A stretch of DNA of 40,309 nucleotides, taken from positions 1 through 40,309 of the IMG/VR virus record IMGVR_UViG_3300003691_000023; one strand, written 5' to 3'. Every line of letters starts with the position of its first letter. Position 1 is the stretch's first letter. Source of the DNA: a virus. Both the position numbers and the translations under genes were made by a program. The notes under the pieces are model-generated. The model did no database searches. It was not told the DNA's origin and was given only the letters and a program-made list of their open reading frames with translations. Below are positions 6,935 through 15,248 of this stretch, one piece after another.

Positions 6935-8156
6935 TGAATCATACACCACAAAGAATCTTGTTGGTTTGTCACTTCCTTTTATATCATCATTAAATGCTAA
7001 TACATATGTCCCTTATTATTCTTTGTATAATAAATATAGAGTTACAACAAACGAAGATGATGGTATAATGAATTATTATTATGTTTTTGGAAAACATAAT
7101 AATAATAATATAAAAACTAGAGAAATAGCTAACATATTAACAGGTAATACAAGTCAATCAAATTATGTAAATAATGTTTATTATGTTAAGAAAAAGATTA
7201 ACTATTTTATAACATTTGGTTTTGTTGCTACTATTAACAATGGAAAACTCAAAATATTAGCTGGTATGTTTATGAAAACATCTGATATTATTGGCAAACC
7301 ACTTATGGATATTGAACATGATAATAGAGAGTTCTTAATAGATGTTGATTTATTAACAAATAGTTTGTATTCAGAGATGTATCTATATTTCAAAAAATAT
7401 ATATTGAATGATATTACAGTTAATATGTCTATTAAACAAGAATTAACAAAATTTTGTTTTTCTGAAGCATCTGTTAATTCTATAAGTATAGGATTCAATC
7501 AATTAAACAGTTATACTGATAGATTAAAAAGTTATGTTTCAAAGCATGATAATTATGTATCATTACCACATAGTTTTACTACTGAATTACTTGATGAAGA
7601 AGAATTTATATCATTACCACATAGTTTTACTACTGAATTACTTGATGGTATTGATACTAGTGTTTTACAAACTGGTAGTGTGTTAATAACTGGTACAGGT
7701 GGTAATATGGATAATCTTGTTGAATTTGAAAATATATTTGCAGATAGAAATAGATATAGTAGATCATTTATAAATCCTCTTGAGTTTATAGCTAGTATTG
7801 ATTTTTACAAAGCTAACATTTCTACAAATGATGTATTAGTTACTAATATTGAATCTGTAAGAAATTTAACACCACCAACTGCAGAAGAGTTTAATAATGC
7901 TGAAGAACAAGTACAAGATGTTAATTTGTGGGATAATCCACCAATTGATGCTATTTTAGAAAATGATGGGAATCATATTTTTGAAGAAGTAGATGTAATT
8001 ACTGAAGTATTAACAGATTCAAATGAAGATGATGACATACAAGTTGTTGATATAATTGAAGATGCACCTTTAACTGTGTCACCAACACCTAGTTCTGACG
8101 ACAGAATAGAGTATGGATTCATAGATGATGAATCACGAATATTAAACTATGACTGA
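6924..8156 (+). CDS. Unknown acidic protein, last gene of the E1-JAMM cassette
   Basis: This 410-residue protein is not recognised. Its N-terminal ~210 residues look folded, with many Tyr and Asn residues and alternating strand-like segments (NYFITFGFVATI, KLKILAGMF). Near residues 212-241 the stretch SLPHSFTTELLD occurs twice, caused by a 51-bp tandem duplication. From about residue 320 the protein is acidic and probably disordered (DSNEDDDIQVVDIIEDA). The gene overlaps the E1 gene by 11 bases and the next nuclease gene by 8, so it is coupled to the cassette. It could be an adaptor, target or regulator of the conjugation system, or an additional E2-type partner; no catalytic motif is visible to choose among these. 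Confidence 0.82.
   Translation: MFHNESYTTKNLVGLSLPFISSLNANTYVPYYSLYNKYRVTTNEDDGIMNYYYVFGKHNNNNIKTREIANILTGNTSQSNYVNNVYYVKKKINYFITFGFVATINNGKLKILAGMFMKTSDIIGKPLMDIEHDNREFLIDVDLLTNSLYSEMYLYFKKYILNDITVNMSIKQELTKFCFSEASVNSISIGFNQLNSYTDRLKSYVSKHDNYVSLPHSFTTELLDEEEFISLPHSFTTELLDGIDTSVLQTGSVLITGTGGNMDNLVEFENIFADRNRYSRSFINPLEFIASIDFYKANISTNDVLVTNIESVRNLTPPTAEEFNNAEEQVQDVNLWDNPPIDAILENDGNHIFEEVDVITEVLTDSNEDDDIQVVDIIEDAPLTVSPTPSSDDRIEYGFIDDESRILNYD
7558..7647 (+). repeat. Exact 39-bp direct repeat, period 51 bp, inside the 410-residue protein gene
   Basis: Bases 7558-7596 are repeated without mismatch at 7609-7647. The 12-bp spacer keeps the frame, so the protein gains the peptide SLPHSFTTELLD twice within 17-residue steps. 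Zero divergence suggests a recent duplication or active copy-number change. Only two copies exist, so it is not a CRISPR. Confidence 0.9.
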
Positions 8157-8556
8157 TAAAAAACCTGATAAAAAATTAAACTATGGTAAAACCAATAGAA
8201 CTAAAGGTCATAATGCAGAACGAAAGTATGCAAAGATTTTTAGAGATTTTGGTTTTACCCATTGTAAGACAGCTAGATATGCATCAACAATGAGTGATGA
8301 TGCAGGTATTGATTTAGTTTTTTTACCTATAAATGTTCAGATAAAAGCAGGTAAACAAAGAGGCTTGAATCCTATTAATGAATTGAAATTGATGGATGGT
8401 AAAATAGCAGAATTGTTTCCACCTGATGCACCTGAACATGGTAAACCGAACATTGTTTTAATTGAAAAAGCTACTGGACAAGGTGTTAAAAGAACAAAAT
8501 ATGACACCACTGTTACAATGGCTTTTGATGATTTTATTAACTTTTTAACCCCTTGA
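8149..8556 (+). CDS. PD-(D/E)XK nuclease, Holliday-junction-resolvase-like
   Basis: This small 135-residue basic protein fits the archaeal-Hjc/VRR-like branch of PD-(D/E)XK nucleases. The N-terminal helix carries Glu24 (GHNAERKYAKIFRDFGF). Then comes a GxD turn (AGIDLVF, Asp55) and a strand with Gln64-x-Lys66 (NVQIKAGKQ), the D-x8-(E/Q)xK signature with Gln in place of Glu. Such enzymes resolve branched DNA made during phage replication and recombination, before packaging. The ATG overlaps the preceding gene by 8 bases, while the next gene starts one base after its stop, giving a run of coupled genes. The family is fairly clear; substrate specificity is inferred. Confidence 0.8.
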   Translation: MTDKKPDKKLNYGKTNRTKGHNAERKYAKIFRDFGFTHCKTARYASTMSDDAGIDLVFLPINVQIKAGKQRGLNPINELKLMDGKIAELFPPDAPEHGKPNIVLIEKATGQGVKRTKYDTTVTMAFDDFINFLTP

Positions 8557-8557
8557 T

Positions 8558-9712
8558 ATGATTAAACTTGGAAAACAAGGAAATGTAGATATTTATTTTA
8601 GTGATGAAGATCATTTATCACAAAGTAAAATAAAATTATTACTTAAGAGTGTAAGTGCTTTTAATAATAAGAAAGATGAAAAAGCATTATACTATACAGA
8701 AAAAGGACACTTTATAATTGGTAGTGGTGTAGATGTACACCTTACTTGTGGTAAAGAGGAATTTAAATCTTTATACCATATAGTAAACTCTGAAAAACCT
8801 GCTGATAAAGGTTTATCAATAATTACTTATTTATTGGATAATGCTTTTGCTGGCAAAACAAAAGAAGAAATCAATAATTTTAATTACTCAATGTTGAGTG
8901 ATACAGTAATTCTGGAAGCTTGTGATATGCATGAGTATCAAAAAAGATATGGTGATGCAGCTAAATTAAAAGCTGTTGCTAAAATGTCTGATTTCTTTGA
9001 CGAATCTTGTTTATCTAATGGTAAACAAATGATAACACTAGATGATTTTCAACTAATCAATAGAATTGTTGATAGTTTTAAGAAATCTGAATTCAAATGG
9101 TTATTTGATAATACTTATGAAAATGATGAAAGTATTGAAATTCATTTTCAAGTACCTATTTATGGTGATGTGATGAGTGTAAAAACAAAAGTGTTACTTG
9201 ATATATTAGTTGTAGATCATAATAGAAAAATAGTAATACCTATTGATATTAAAACTATGAATGATCCAATAAGTAAATTTGTAAAATCATTTTTTAAATT
9301 TAGATATGACATACAAGGATCTTTCTATACTGAGCATGTCATACAATTAATTGAAAATACACCTAGTCTTAAAGATTATAAGGTATCACAATTTTCATTT
9401 TTAGTTGAAAGCACATCTGATGTTAGTGGAGCTGCTATGTTTACTATTGATGATGAAATGCTTGATATAGGTAAGTATGGATATGATCCAGTAAAAGGTG
9501 TTATTCTTACTGATGATAATAATGTTAAAAGTACTCATGTTATTAAACAAGAAACACATGGTTTTATCCATGGTATTGAGTTATATAAATGGCATTTAGA
9601 AAATGGATTCGATCAAGATAGGATTATTAAAGAAAATAATAATCAATTGGTTATAACAAAACATTCATTGGTGGGAGGACATAATGGACATATCAAAGAA
9701 CTTAGCAAATAA
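8558..9712 (+). CDS. RecB/Cas4-type PD-(D/E)XK exonuclease
   Basis: The 384-residue product resembles phage RecE/Cas4-type exonucleases. An N-terminal GSGVDVHLT segment (55-63) matches the Gx(x)-D/H-x-x-L/h opening motif of this group. The nuclease core follows: Asp215 in KVLLDILVV, Asp230-Ile-Lys232 in IPIDIKT, and a Q-x3-Y motif at 253-257 (QGSFY). Together these form the D ... DxK ... QxxxY pattern of RecB-like domains. It would resect or process DNA ends in recombination or replication. It starts one base after the resolvase-like gene and overlaps the next gene by 29 bases. A divergent RecB-like nuclease is encoded in the structural block at 38668-39378. Confidence 0.82.
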   Translation: MIKLGKQGNVDIYFSDEDHLSQSKIKLLLKSVSAFNNKKDEKALYYTEKGHFIIGSGVDVHLTCGKEEFKSLYHIVNSEKPADKGLSIITYLLDNAFAGKTKEEINNFNYSMLSDTVILEACDMHEYQKRYGDAAKLKAVAKMSDFFDESCLSNGKQMITLDDFQLINRIVDSFKKSEFKWLFDNTYENDESIEIHFQVPIYGDVMSVKTKVLLDILVVDHNRKIVIPIDIKTMNDPISKFVKSFFKFRYDIQGSFYTEHVIQLIENTPSLKDYKVSQFSFLVESTSDVSGAAMFTIDDEMLDIGKYGYDPVKGVILTDDNNVKSTHVIKQETHGFIHGIELYKWHLENGFDQDRIIKENNNQLVITKHSLVGGHNGHIKELSK

Positions 9713-10247
9713 TAGAACATTAAGGTATGTTTTACCTATGTTTAAAGACTATGGTTCGGACTTTGTTAAAAAAGTAAACAAAGTGTTTAAATTAGGTATT
9801 GGTATTAATGATGCTATATTACCTATTAATGAAGTATTTGATAATCATATATTTATATTAATAGATACATCAATATATGAAAAAAAAATATTCATTGATT
9901 TTTTAGATTTTATAAGAAAACAATTATATTTTGAAAAAGATTATGTTTATGATGACGTTAAAACTGGTAATAAACATATGATTATTATAAAAGTACCAGA
10001 AAAAAATATTGATACTTTTAGATATTTCAAGGAAGGAGCATATAGTTGTATGTACGCAGGTGTATTAGATGATTATTTTGCAAAAGATGATGATAGATTA
10101 TTAATTTTTAATAAAGACCCCAAAGCACAAATAAACTTCATTAAAAAACTGAAAGAAGATTTTAATGTTGAATATAATACGTGGGATCTTGAAGTTGATT
10201 ATCCAATTTCACAATTTGAAGAAACATTTAATACTATTAAAAAATGA
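9684..10247 (+). CDS. Hypothetical protein
   Basis: This 187-residue protein is not recognised. It is rich in aromatic, Asp and Lys residues, with an alternating helix and strand pattern (HIFILIDTSIYEK, HMIIIKVPE, YFKEGAYSCMYAGVLDDYF). No membrane segment or known catalytic motif is visible. Its start lies inside the end of the preceding nuclease gene and is preceded by GTGGGAGGACATA, which contains a Shine-Dalgarno-like GGGAGG about six bases from the ATG. That is the only good SD match seen before a start in the window. The stop overlaps the next gene by 4 bases. Position suggests a late member of the replication and recombination operon. Confidence 0.78.
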   Translation: MDISKNLANNRTLRYVLPMFKDYGSDFVKKVNKVFKLGIGINDAILPINEVFDNHIFILIDTSIYEKKIFIDFLDFIRKQLYFEKDYVYDDVKTGNKHMIIIKVPEKNIDTFRYFKEGAYSCMYAGVLDDYFAKDDDRLLIFNKDPKAQINFIKKLKEDFNVEYNTWDLEVDYPISQFEETFNTIKK

Positions 10248-10540
10248 AAGATCAAAAGAAAAAAGAACAATTTGATAAAACATTAGAATCTTCTATTAAT
10301 ATGCTAGTAGATAAAAAAGATGAAATTGAAACTTATTTATTTATTGGTGTATTGAATGAAAAAAAGAATGTATTACTTGGTTCTGATGGTGAAATAGATG
10401 ATATGATTAATGCTTTTATTCAACTAGTTAGATTACAACCGGGTTTAGCAACATTATTTATGCATGCTATTGAAAAAGTAATGTCTGAGAAAGGAGAAAC
10501 AATAATTACTGCGATCAATAAAGTTCTTACAGATGAATAA
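10244..10540 (+). CDS. Small hypothetical protein, last gene of the plus-strand block
   Basis: The 98-residue product is acidic and mostly helical. It has a short strand-like segment (IETYLFIGVLNEKKNVLLGSD) followed by helices (IDDMINAFIQLVRL, TLFMHAIEKVMSE). It has no recognised domain. The ATG overlaps the previous stop (ATGA), and the gene is directly followed by the shared bidirectional terminator, so it ends the left operon. Comparable small proteins of unknown function are common at operon ends in large phages. Confidence 0.8.
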   Translation: MKDQKKKEQFDKTLESSINMLVDKKDEIETYLFIGVLNEKKNVLLGSDGEIDDMINAFIQLVRLQPGLATLFMHAIEKVMSEKGETIITAINKVLTDE

Positions 10541-10542
10541 AT

Positions 10543-10590
10543 AAAAAAGCTCTATTTGGGTCCTTAACAGGATTCAAATAGAGCTTTTTT
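10543..10590. terminator. Bidirectional terminator between the convergent blocks
   Basis: AAAAAAGCTCTATTTG (10543-10558) pairs perfectly over 16 bp with CAAATAGAGCTTTTTT (10575-10590). The loop contains a further short pairing (TCCT with AGGA). The A-run on one side and T-run on the other make it an intrinsic terminator on both strands. It sits 2 bases after the last plus-strand gene and 14 bases before the end of the first minus-strand gene, so it closes both operons and prevents collision of transcription. Confidence 0.95.
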
Positions 10591-10604
10591 TTCAAACTGT
10601 GTAA

Positions 10605-13600
10605 TTATTTTTTCATTGACTTTGGTTTTTTTGGTCTACTAAAAGAAGATTTTACCAATTTTGTAGCTTCTTTTTTTGATTTACCTTTGTTCATTAACAT
10701 ACTTGTCATTCGTGCAATATTTGATTTATAAGTACTTAATGATCTTGTATATTCTTCCTCATCATTTGGTAATGTATTTTTTGAAACCCAATAATCAGAA
10801 TAATCTCTTCTTGATTGAGCAGGTTGACCAAGTATTGGTCTATTTATTATTGGTATAACATTATCTAATCCTAATGTTTCAATAATAGGTCTTTTGTAAT
10901 CAGGATTATTGTCAAATACACCAAAGAATTTACCAATACTAGGCATTAATAATTTTGTACCAGACTTTCGCATTCTACTTCTACCATAATTATCACCACT
11001 TTTATATACTTGATCTTCACCAAATATAACTTTAGTTGTTTCACTTAAGAATTCACCTGTATTTTTCAAAGTTCTTAATAATGCACCATGTAAAAAGAAA
11101 TCTATAATAGCCATTGGATTTACAGGCATCATTATATCATTTAAAAACCTACTATGTAAATTTATAAGTGTTGTTTTTACTGCTTTTTTCTTATTACATT
11201 CTTGTTCAGAATCATAACTTCTACAATCAAGTAGTTTTGCTGTAGCAATTGATGATAAAATTGTAGTCATTGCAATAGCAATTTCATACATAATAGCTTG
11301 TATATCTTTTGCTTCTCTTTCCTGATCTACAGTTGATTTACCTTCTTTATCATGTAATCCAAAATATTTTTTTGTATCTAACTCAACAACTTCTTTACCA
11401 ATTATTGCTCTTGTTGGTATGTTTATCAATGTCCTAGCTAATAATTGTAATGTACCATATGCTTCTTTTAGTATAGAAACATTTTTAGTCATTGTACCAG
11501 TAGCAAATTTAGTTCCTATTGTTGCCAAACCAGCAACACCAATACCAATACCAACTGGTCCACCAAACAATATACCAAGCATTGTTGTTGCTAATGCTAT
11601 TATTGATGAATTTGCTGCACCATAAACTGATTTCTTTCTAACAACACCAGTTGATAATTTACCACCTTTATCAAATCTTGATCCTATATATTCAGGTAAA
11701 AATGTTGCAAAAATCATTAAGTATGGTAATAATCCTTTACCTGCATCACCATCTTTTATTGCCATACCAAGTGTGTCAGAATAGTTACCATTCACAGCAA
11801 CATTAGCTGATTTAGCTGATATTGTAAATGCTGTCTGTTGTTTTCCAATTCCTGTTTCCCAATTAGCAATATTTTCATCAGTTCTGTATTCTTTTTTTAA
11901 TACTAATGTGCCACCTTTGCTTTTTTTACCATCTAAACCTTTTTCACCAAATTTGATACCTTTTAAATCTACATTATCATATATTAAAAACTTTTTTCCA
12001 TCAAATACTTGTGTTTTTATTTGTTCACCTGCAGCATTTAATCCATCAATTTCAAAGTCTTGTAATACATTCAGTATTGTCTGACCTTGGTTTTTCCATT
12101 CCACAGCAGTAATAGACATATAGAATGGATTCATTCTTTTTGTATAATCTTCTTTACCAAGTTTCCTACTAGCTTTTTGAGCTTCATCTCTCATATCCTG
12201 ATGAAGATTGGCATTATTGAAAAATAATACTGCCTTTTCCATTTCAATATCACCTTCACCAATGTATATTTTACCTAAAGAATCTTTTATCCATTTTATT
12301 TGCTTCCTTCTCATGAATTGTTCACTCTTAATATTATTCCCAGAGGTCCAATATTCACCAAGTCTATCATGATAAGAATTACCAAATAAAGCATGTAATC
12401 TATTGAATATACCAGATAATTTATTAAAAGCCATTGAATTAAATATTATAAATTGTCTAAAGTAATTCAATATAAATAGTGCATTTGTTGGTTCTTTTAA
12501 TTTAGTAATAGCAGCTTGTAATTCAGCTTCACCATTTTTTGCAATAAGTAATGCATCTTCTAATTCTTTTATTTTTCTTTTTTGATCAGGAGTACTAGTT
12601 AAAAAATGTTCATTTGTAAGTAATATTTTACTTTGTCCACGTTGATCTTTTACTGCTCTTTTGATCCATTTTTCAGTTTTTAATATTGCATTTTTCCTTG
12701 TATTACCATTAGCATCTTTTACTTCTGCATACAATTTTTGCATTTGGTTAATCATTGGTATAGCTTCATTCTTAGCATCAATATTTGCTGCATGAGTCAG
12801 ATATTGTTTTATAGCTTTTGCTAAATCAAGAGATTGATGTTCCATTAATTCTCTTGATACTTGTTTCCTAACCAATACTTTTATAACATTTAGTGTTACT
12901 TGTGAACCCATATTATGTTTAGTGAATAAATCATACTGTGTATCATCTAACATAGCACGTAATTTATTCATGAGTGTTTGATTTACATCTAGTAATGATT
13001 TATATTTATCATTCCTATGTGTAATAGCAAATTTAATACCTGATTCAAATATTAACATTCTATGTCTAGTTTCAACATCAATAGATGCTTGCATAGATTT
13101 AACTTTTGATGTATTTACTTGGTTTTCATCTTTGCTTACTAAATCCAAAGGATTTACTTGTTTATTTTTTCTCCATTTTGTTATAACATGTTTAGCAAGA
13201 TCACTATACATTTCAGTACCCATAAATCCTTCCATACTGATATGTTCTGTAAATGTCTTACCCATATCCATTAGGGAATTGGAGACAACACTCTTTCCAC
13301 CAGTGGACACTAAAACACTATTAATGTATCTCAAACTCTCATTCATTGCTTTCCAGAGTTCATACATATCAGGATTACTTTCTATACTTTTAAAATTATT
13401 ATCTAAAAATTGATTGTTTTCTGGTTTTGGATATAATTTAGTATATTTACCACTAACTGAAGTACTTCTTGTGTCAGTAGTTATTAAACCACTTTTAGAT
13501 GAGTGTAAAATTAAAGGATTATGTGACTCTCTTGCTTTAGCTAACATAATTTTTAACTGTAAATCAGGTTTATTAGATTTAATCTGACCTTCATTTAACA

Positions 13601-15248
13601 TGAACAATAACTTATTTTCATAATCACTAATAAACTCTAAGTAATCAATATAGAGTCTTTTTTGTGATTCAATCATATCATTGAATTCTAATTCTCCTAA
13701 ATCATTAATTAAAGTATTTCTATATTCATCATCTAAATTAAATTCAGATTGATTATTACCATTATTAACTTCTAAATCAAATTGCTGTAAATCTGATAAC
13801 TTGTTTATATTTAAGAAATTACCATTTTTTGTAGCATCATTATAATATCTTTGATGAGCAAGATTATAATTATTACCACCAGTTCTGTTGATTTCTGATA
13901 TATCATTTTGTAAATTAGTTTCTAAATCATCAGTTAATGTATTCCATTCATTTGTAAATTTACCAACTAAATAAGGTAATAGTTTACCATCAGAATCTTT
14001 TTGATAAAAAGAATCGTAGTCTTTCAATTTTAACTTTAATAATAAGTTATCAATTCTACTGTGTAATTTTTTTATGTTTTGTTCTTTTGTTTTTAGTTTA
14101 TCTTCAAATTCTTCAACCATTAGTTGGGCAATCCAGTTGTTTGAATATTCAGAATCAAATAATGAACCAAAATTCTTTGTTGGATCTCTGAACCATGCTG
14201 AAAAAATACTAATATCAACTTCTCCTGTTTCAAATAATCCTTGTAATGTAATTTTTGAACCTAATCCTTCTGTAACTTTATCATAGTTCCTATGAGTAAC
14301 TAATTTATTATATGTAATACTTTTTGTTTTTTTATGAAAATCATCTGTTATTATTTTTGCTCTATCACTAACAGATTTTAATTCTGATTTCATTAACTCA
14401 TATCTAGCTTTTTTTGTTTTTTCAGTATCATTATTTTCTGGTAAATTATTATAAATAGTATTATCTTTAAATAATGGATGATCTATTAATTCTTCAAAAT
14501 TTCCTAAACTACTATACCATTCAAGTAATTCTTTACCTTCAGTATACATTTGAGGATTATCATTAACCATTAATGATTTTATTCTTGTTAAATCATTTAA
14601 TGCTATTCTGGATATGTTTTTTATTGTGTTTTGAAAATTGGATTGATCTCTTAACATTGCTAAATCTTCTTCATAACTTTCCATGGTTTTTGAAACCCTT
14701 CTTAGCTCTTTAGAGACATTATTATATGTTTCAGTATCATTTGCATTATCAGCTACTATTTTTTGTTCAGCTAATGAATACTTTCTTATTTTTAAATATT
14801 TTATTTGAGCTTTTTTAAAGACTGTGAAATTAGAGAATTGTTCTTTCTTAGAACCGGGTATAGTTGCTGCTTTAATATTAATATCTAAACCTTTAATACT
14901 ATAATCCACATCATTGCCAATACCAACAGTATTTTTACCATTAGCAATTAAATAATTATTTGTTATTTCATTAATCAAATTGTTATTAAACATTGAATTA
15001 AATTCAACAATTGTTGGTTCATTAATAAAGTCTTTCGTATAGAGTAAAGCTTTAGCAATTAAAGCTTTATCTCTTGTTGAATGTTCTAATAATTGTTCAT
15101 ATAACAAACTATGATTCCCTTCTTTATTAAAATCTAAGGAATATCCATTATTTGATGCAATTATAGAACCTGCTGCTGGTTGATTGTTTAATAACTTACT
15201 TAAATCATTAAAGTCTTTTTCTGCTTGTTTATTTTTTATACAACTCAT
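10605..15248 (-). CDS. Large virion protein with hydrophobic segments, putative ejected cargo
   Basis: This 1547-residue protein is the last gene of the minus-strand virion block. The first ~1100 residues are polar and largely helical, with coiled-coil-like stretches. Hydrophobic segments occur near residues 1180-1250 (LMIFATFLPEYIG, and a Gly-rich run with GILFGGPVGIGIGVAG) and near 1316-1340 (IAIAMTTILSSIATA). The C-terminus is very basic (KSSFSRPKKPKSMKK). Long, helical, partly hydrophobic proteins encoded next to the virion RNA polymerase are packaged and injected in podophages, and may form a channel in the host envelope. This role is inferred from position and composition; no enzymatic motif was seen. 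Its ATG overlaps the TGA of the giant gene (ATGA). Confidence 0.9.
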   Translation of the reverse strand: MSCIKNKQAEKDFNDLSKLLNNQPAAGSIIASNNGYSLDFNKEGNHSLLYEQLLEHSTRDKALIAKALLYTKDFINEPTIVEFNSMFNNNLINEITNNYLIANGKNTVGIGNDVDYSIKGLDINIKAATIPGSKKEQFSNFTVFKKAQIKYLKIRKYSLAEQKIVADNANDTETYNNVSKELRRVSKTMESYEEDLAMLRDQSNFQNTIKNISRIALNDLTRIKSLMVNDNPQMYTEGKELLEWYSSLGNFEELIDHPLFKDNTIYNNLPENNDTEKTKKARYELMKSELKSVSDRAKIITDDFHKKTKSITYNKLVTHRNYDKVTEGLGSKITLQGLFETGEVDISIFSAWFRDPTKNFGSLFDSEYSNNWIAQLMVEEFEDKLKTKEQNIKKLHSRIDNLLLKLKLKDYDSFYQKDSDGKLLPYLVGKFTNEWNTLTDDLETNLQNDISEINRTGGNNYNLAHQRYYNDATKNGNFLNINKLSDLQQFDLEVNNGNNQSEFNLDDEYRNTLINDLGELEFNDMIESQKRLYIDYLEFISDYENKLLFMLNEGQIKSNKPDLQLKIMLAKARESHNPLILHSSKSGLITTDTRSTSVSGKYTKLYPKPENNQFLDNNFKSIESNPDMYELWKAMNESLRYINSVLVSTGGKSVVSNSLMDMGKTFTEHISMEGFMGTEMYSDLAKHVITKWRKNKQVNPLDLVSKDENQVNTSKVKSMQASIDVETRHRMLIFESGIKFAITHRNDKYKSLLDVNQTLMNKLRAMLDDTQYDLFTKHNMGSQVTLNVIKVLVRKQVSRELMEHQSLDLAKAIKQYLTHAANIDAKNEAIPMINQMQKLYAEVKDANGNTRKNAILKTEKWIKRAVKDQRGQSKILLTNEHFLTSTPDQKRKIKELEDALLIAKNGEAELQAAITKLKEPTNALFILNYFRQFIIFNSMAFNKLSGIFNRLHALFGNSYHDRLGEYWTSGNNIKSEQFMRRKQIKWIKDSLGKIYIGEGDIEMEKAVLFFNNANLHQDMRDEAQKASRKLGKEDYTKRMNPFYMSITAVEWKNQGQTILNVLQDFEIDGLNAAGEQIKTQVFDGKKFLIYDNVDLKGIKFGEKGLDGKKSKGGTLVLKKEYRTDENIANWETGIGKQQTAFTISAKSANVAVNGNYSDTLGMAIKDGDAGKGLLPYLMIFATFLPEYIGSRFDKGGKLSTGVVRKKSVYGAANSSIIALATTMLGILFGGPVGIGIGVAGLATIGTKFATGTMTKNVSILKEAYGTLQLLARTLINIPTRAIIGKEVVELDTKKYFGLHDKEGKSTVDQEREAKDIQAIMYEIAIAMTTILSSIATAKLLDCRSYDSEQECNKKKAVKTTLINLHSRFLNDIMMPVNPMAIIDFFLHGALLRTLKNTGEFLSETTKVIFGEDQVYKSGDNYGRSRMRKSGTKLLMPSIGKFFGVFDNNPDYKRPIIETLGLDNVIPIINRPILGQPAQSRRDYSDYWVSKNTLPNDEEEYTRSLSTYKSNIARMTSMLMNKGKSKKEATKLVKSSFSRPKKPKSMKK

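Noticed and set aside
7558-7647. CRISPR-like repeat
   Set aside because: Only two copies with a 12-bp in-frame spacer, both inside a coding region.
3136-8156. PRTRC plasmid or integrative element instead of phage
   Set aside because: No ParB, relaxase or conjugation genes are present, and the block is fused by terminators and strand layout to a phage replication and virion genome.
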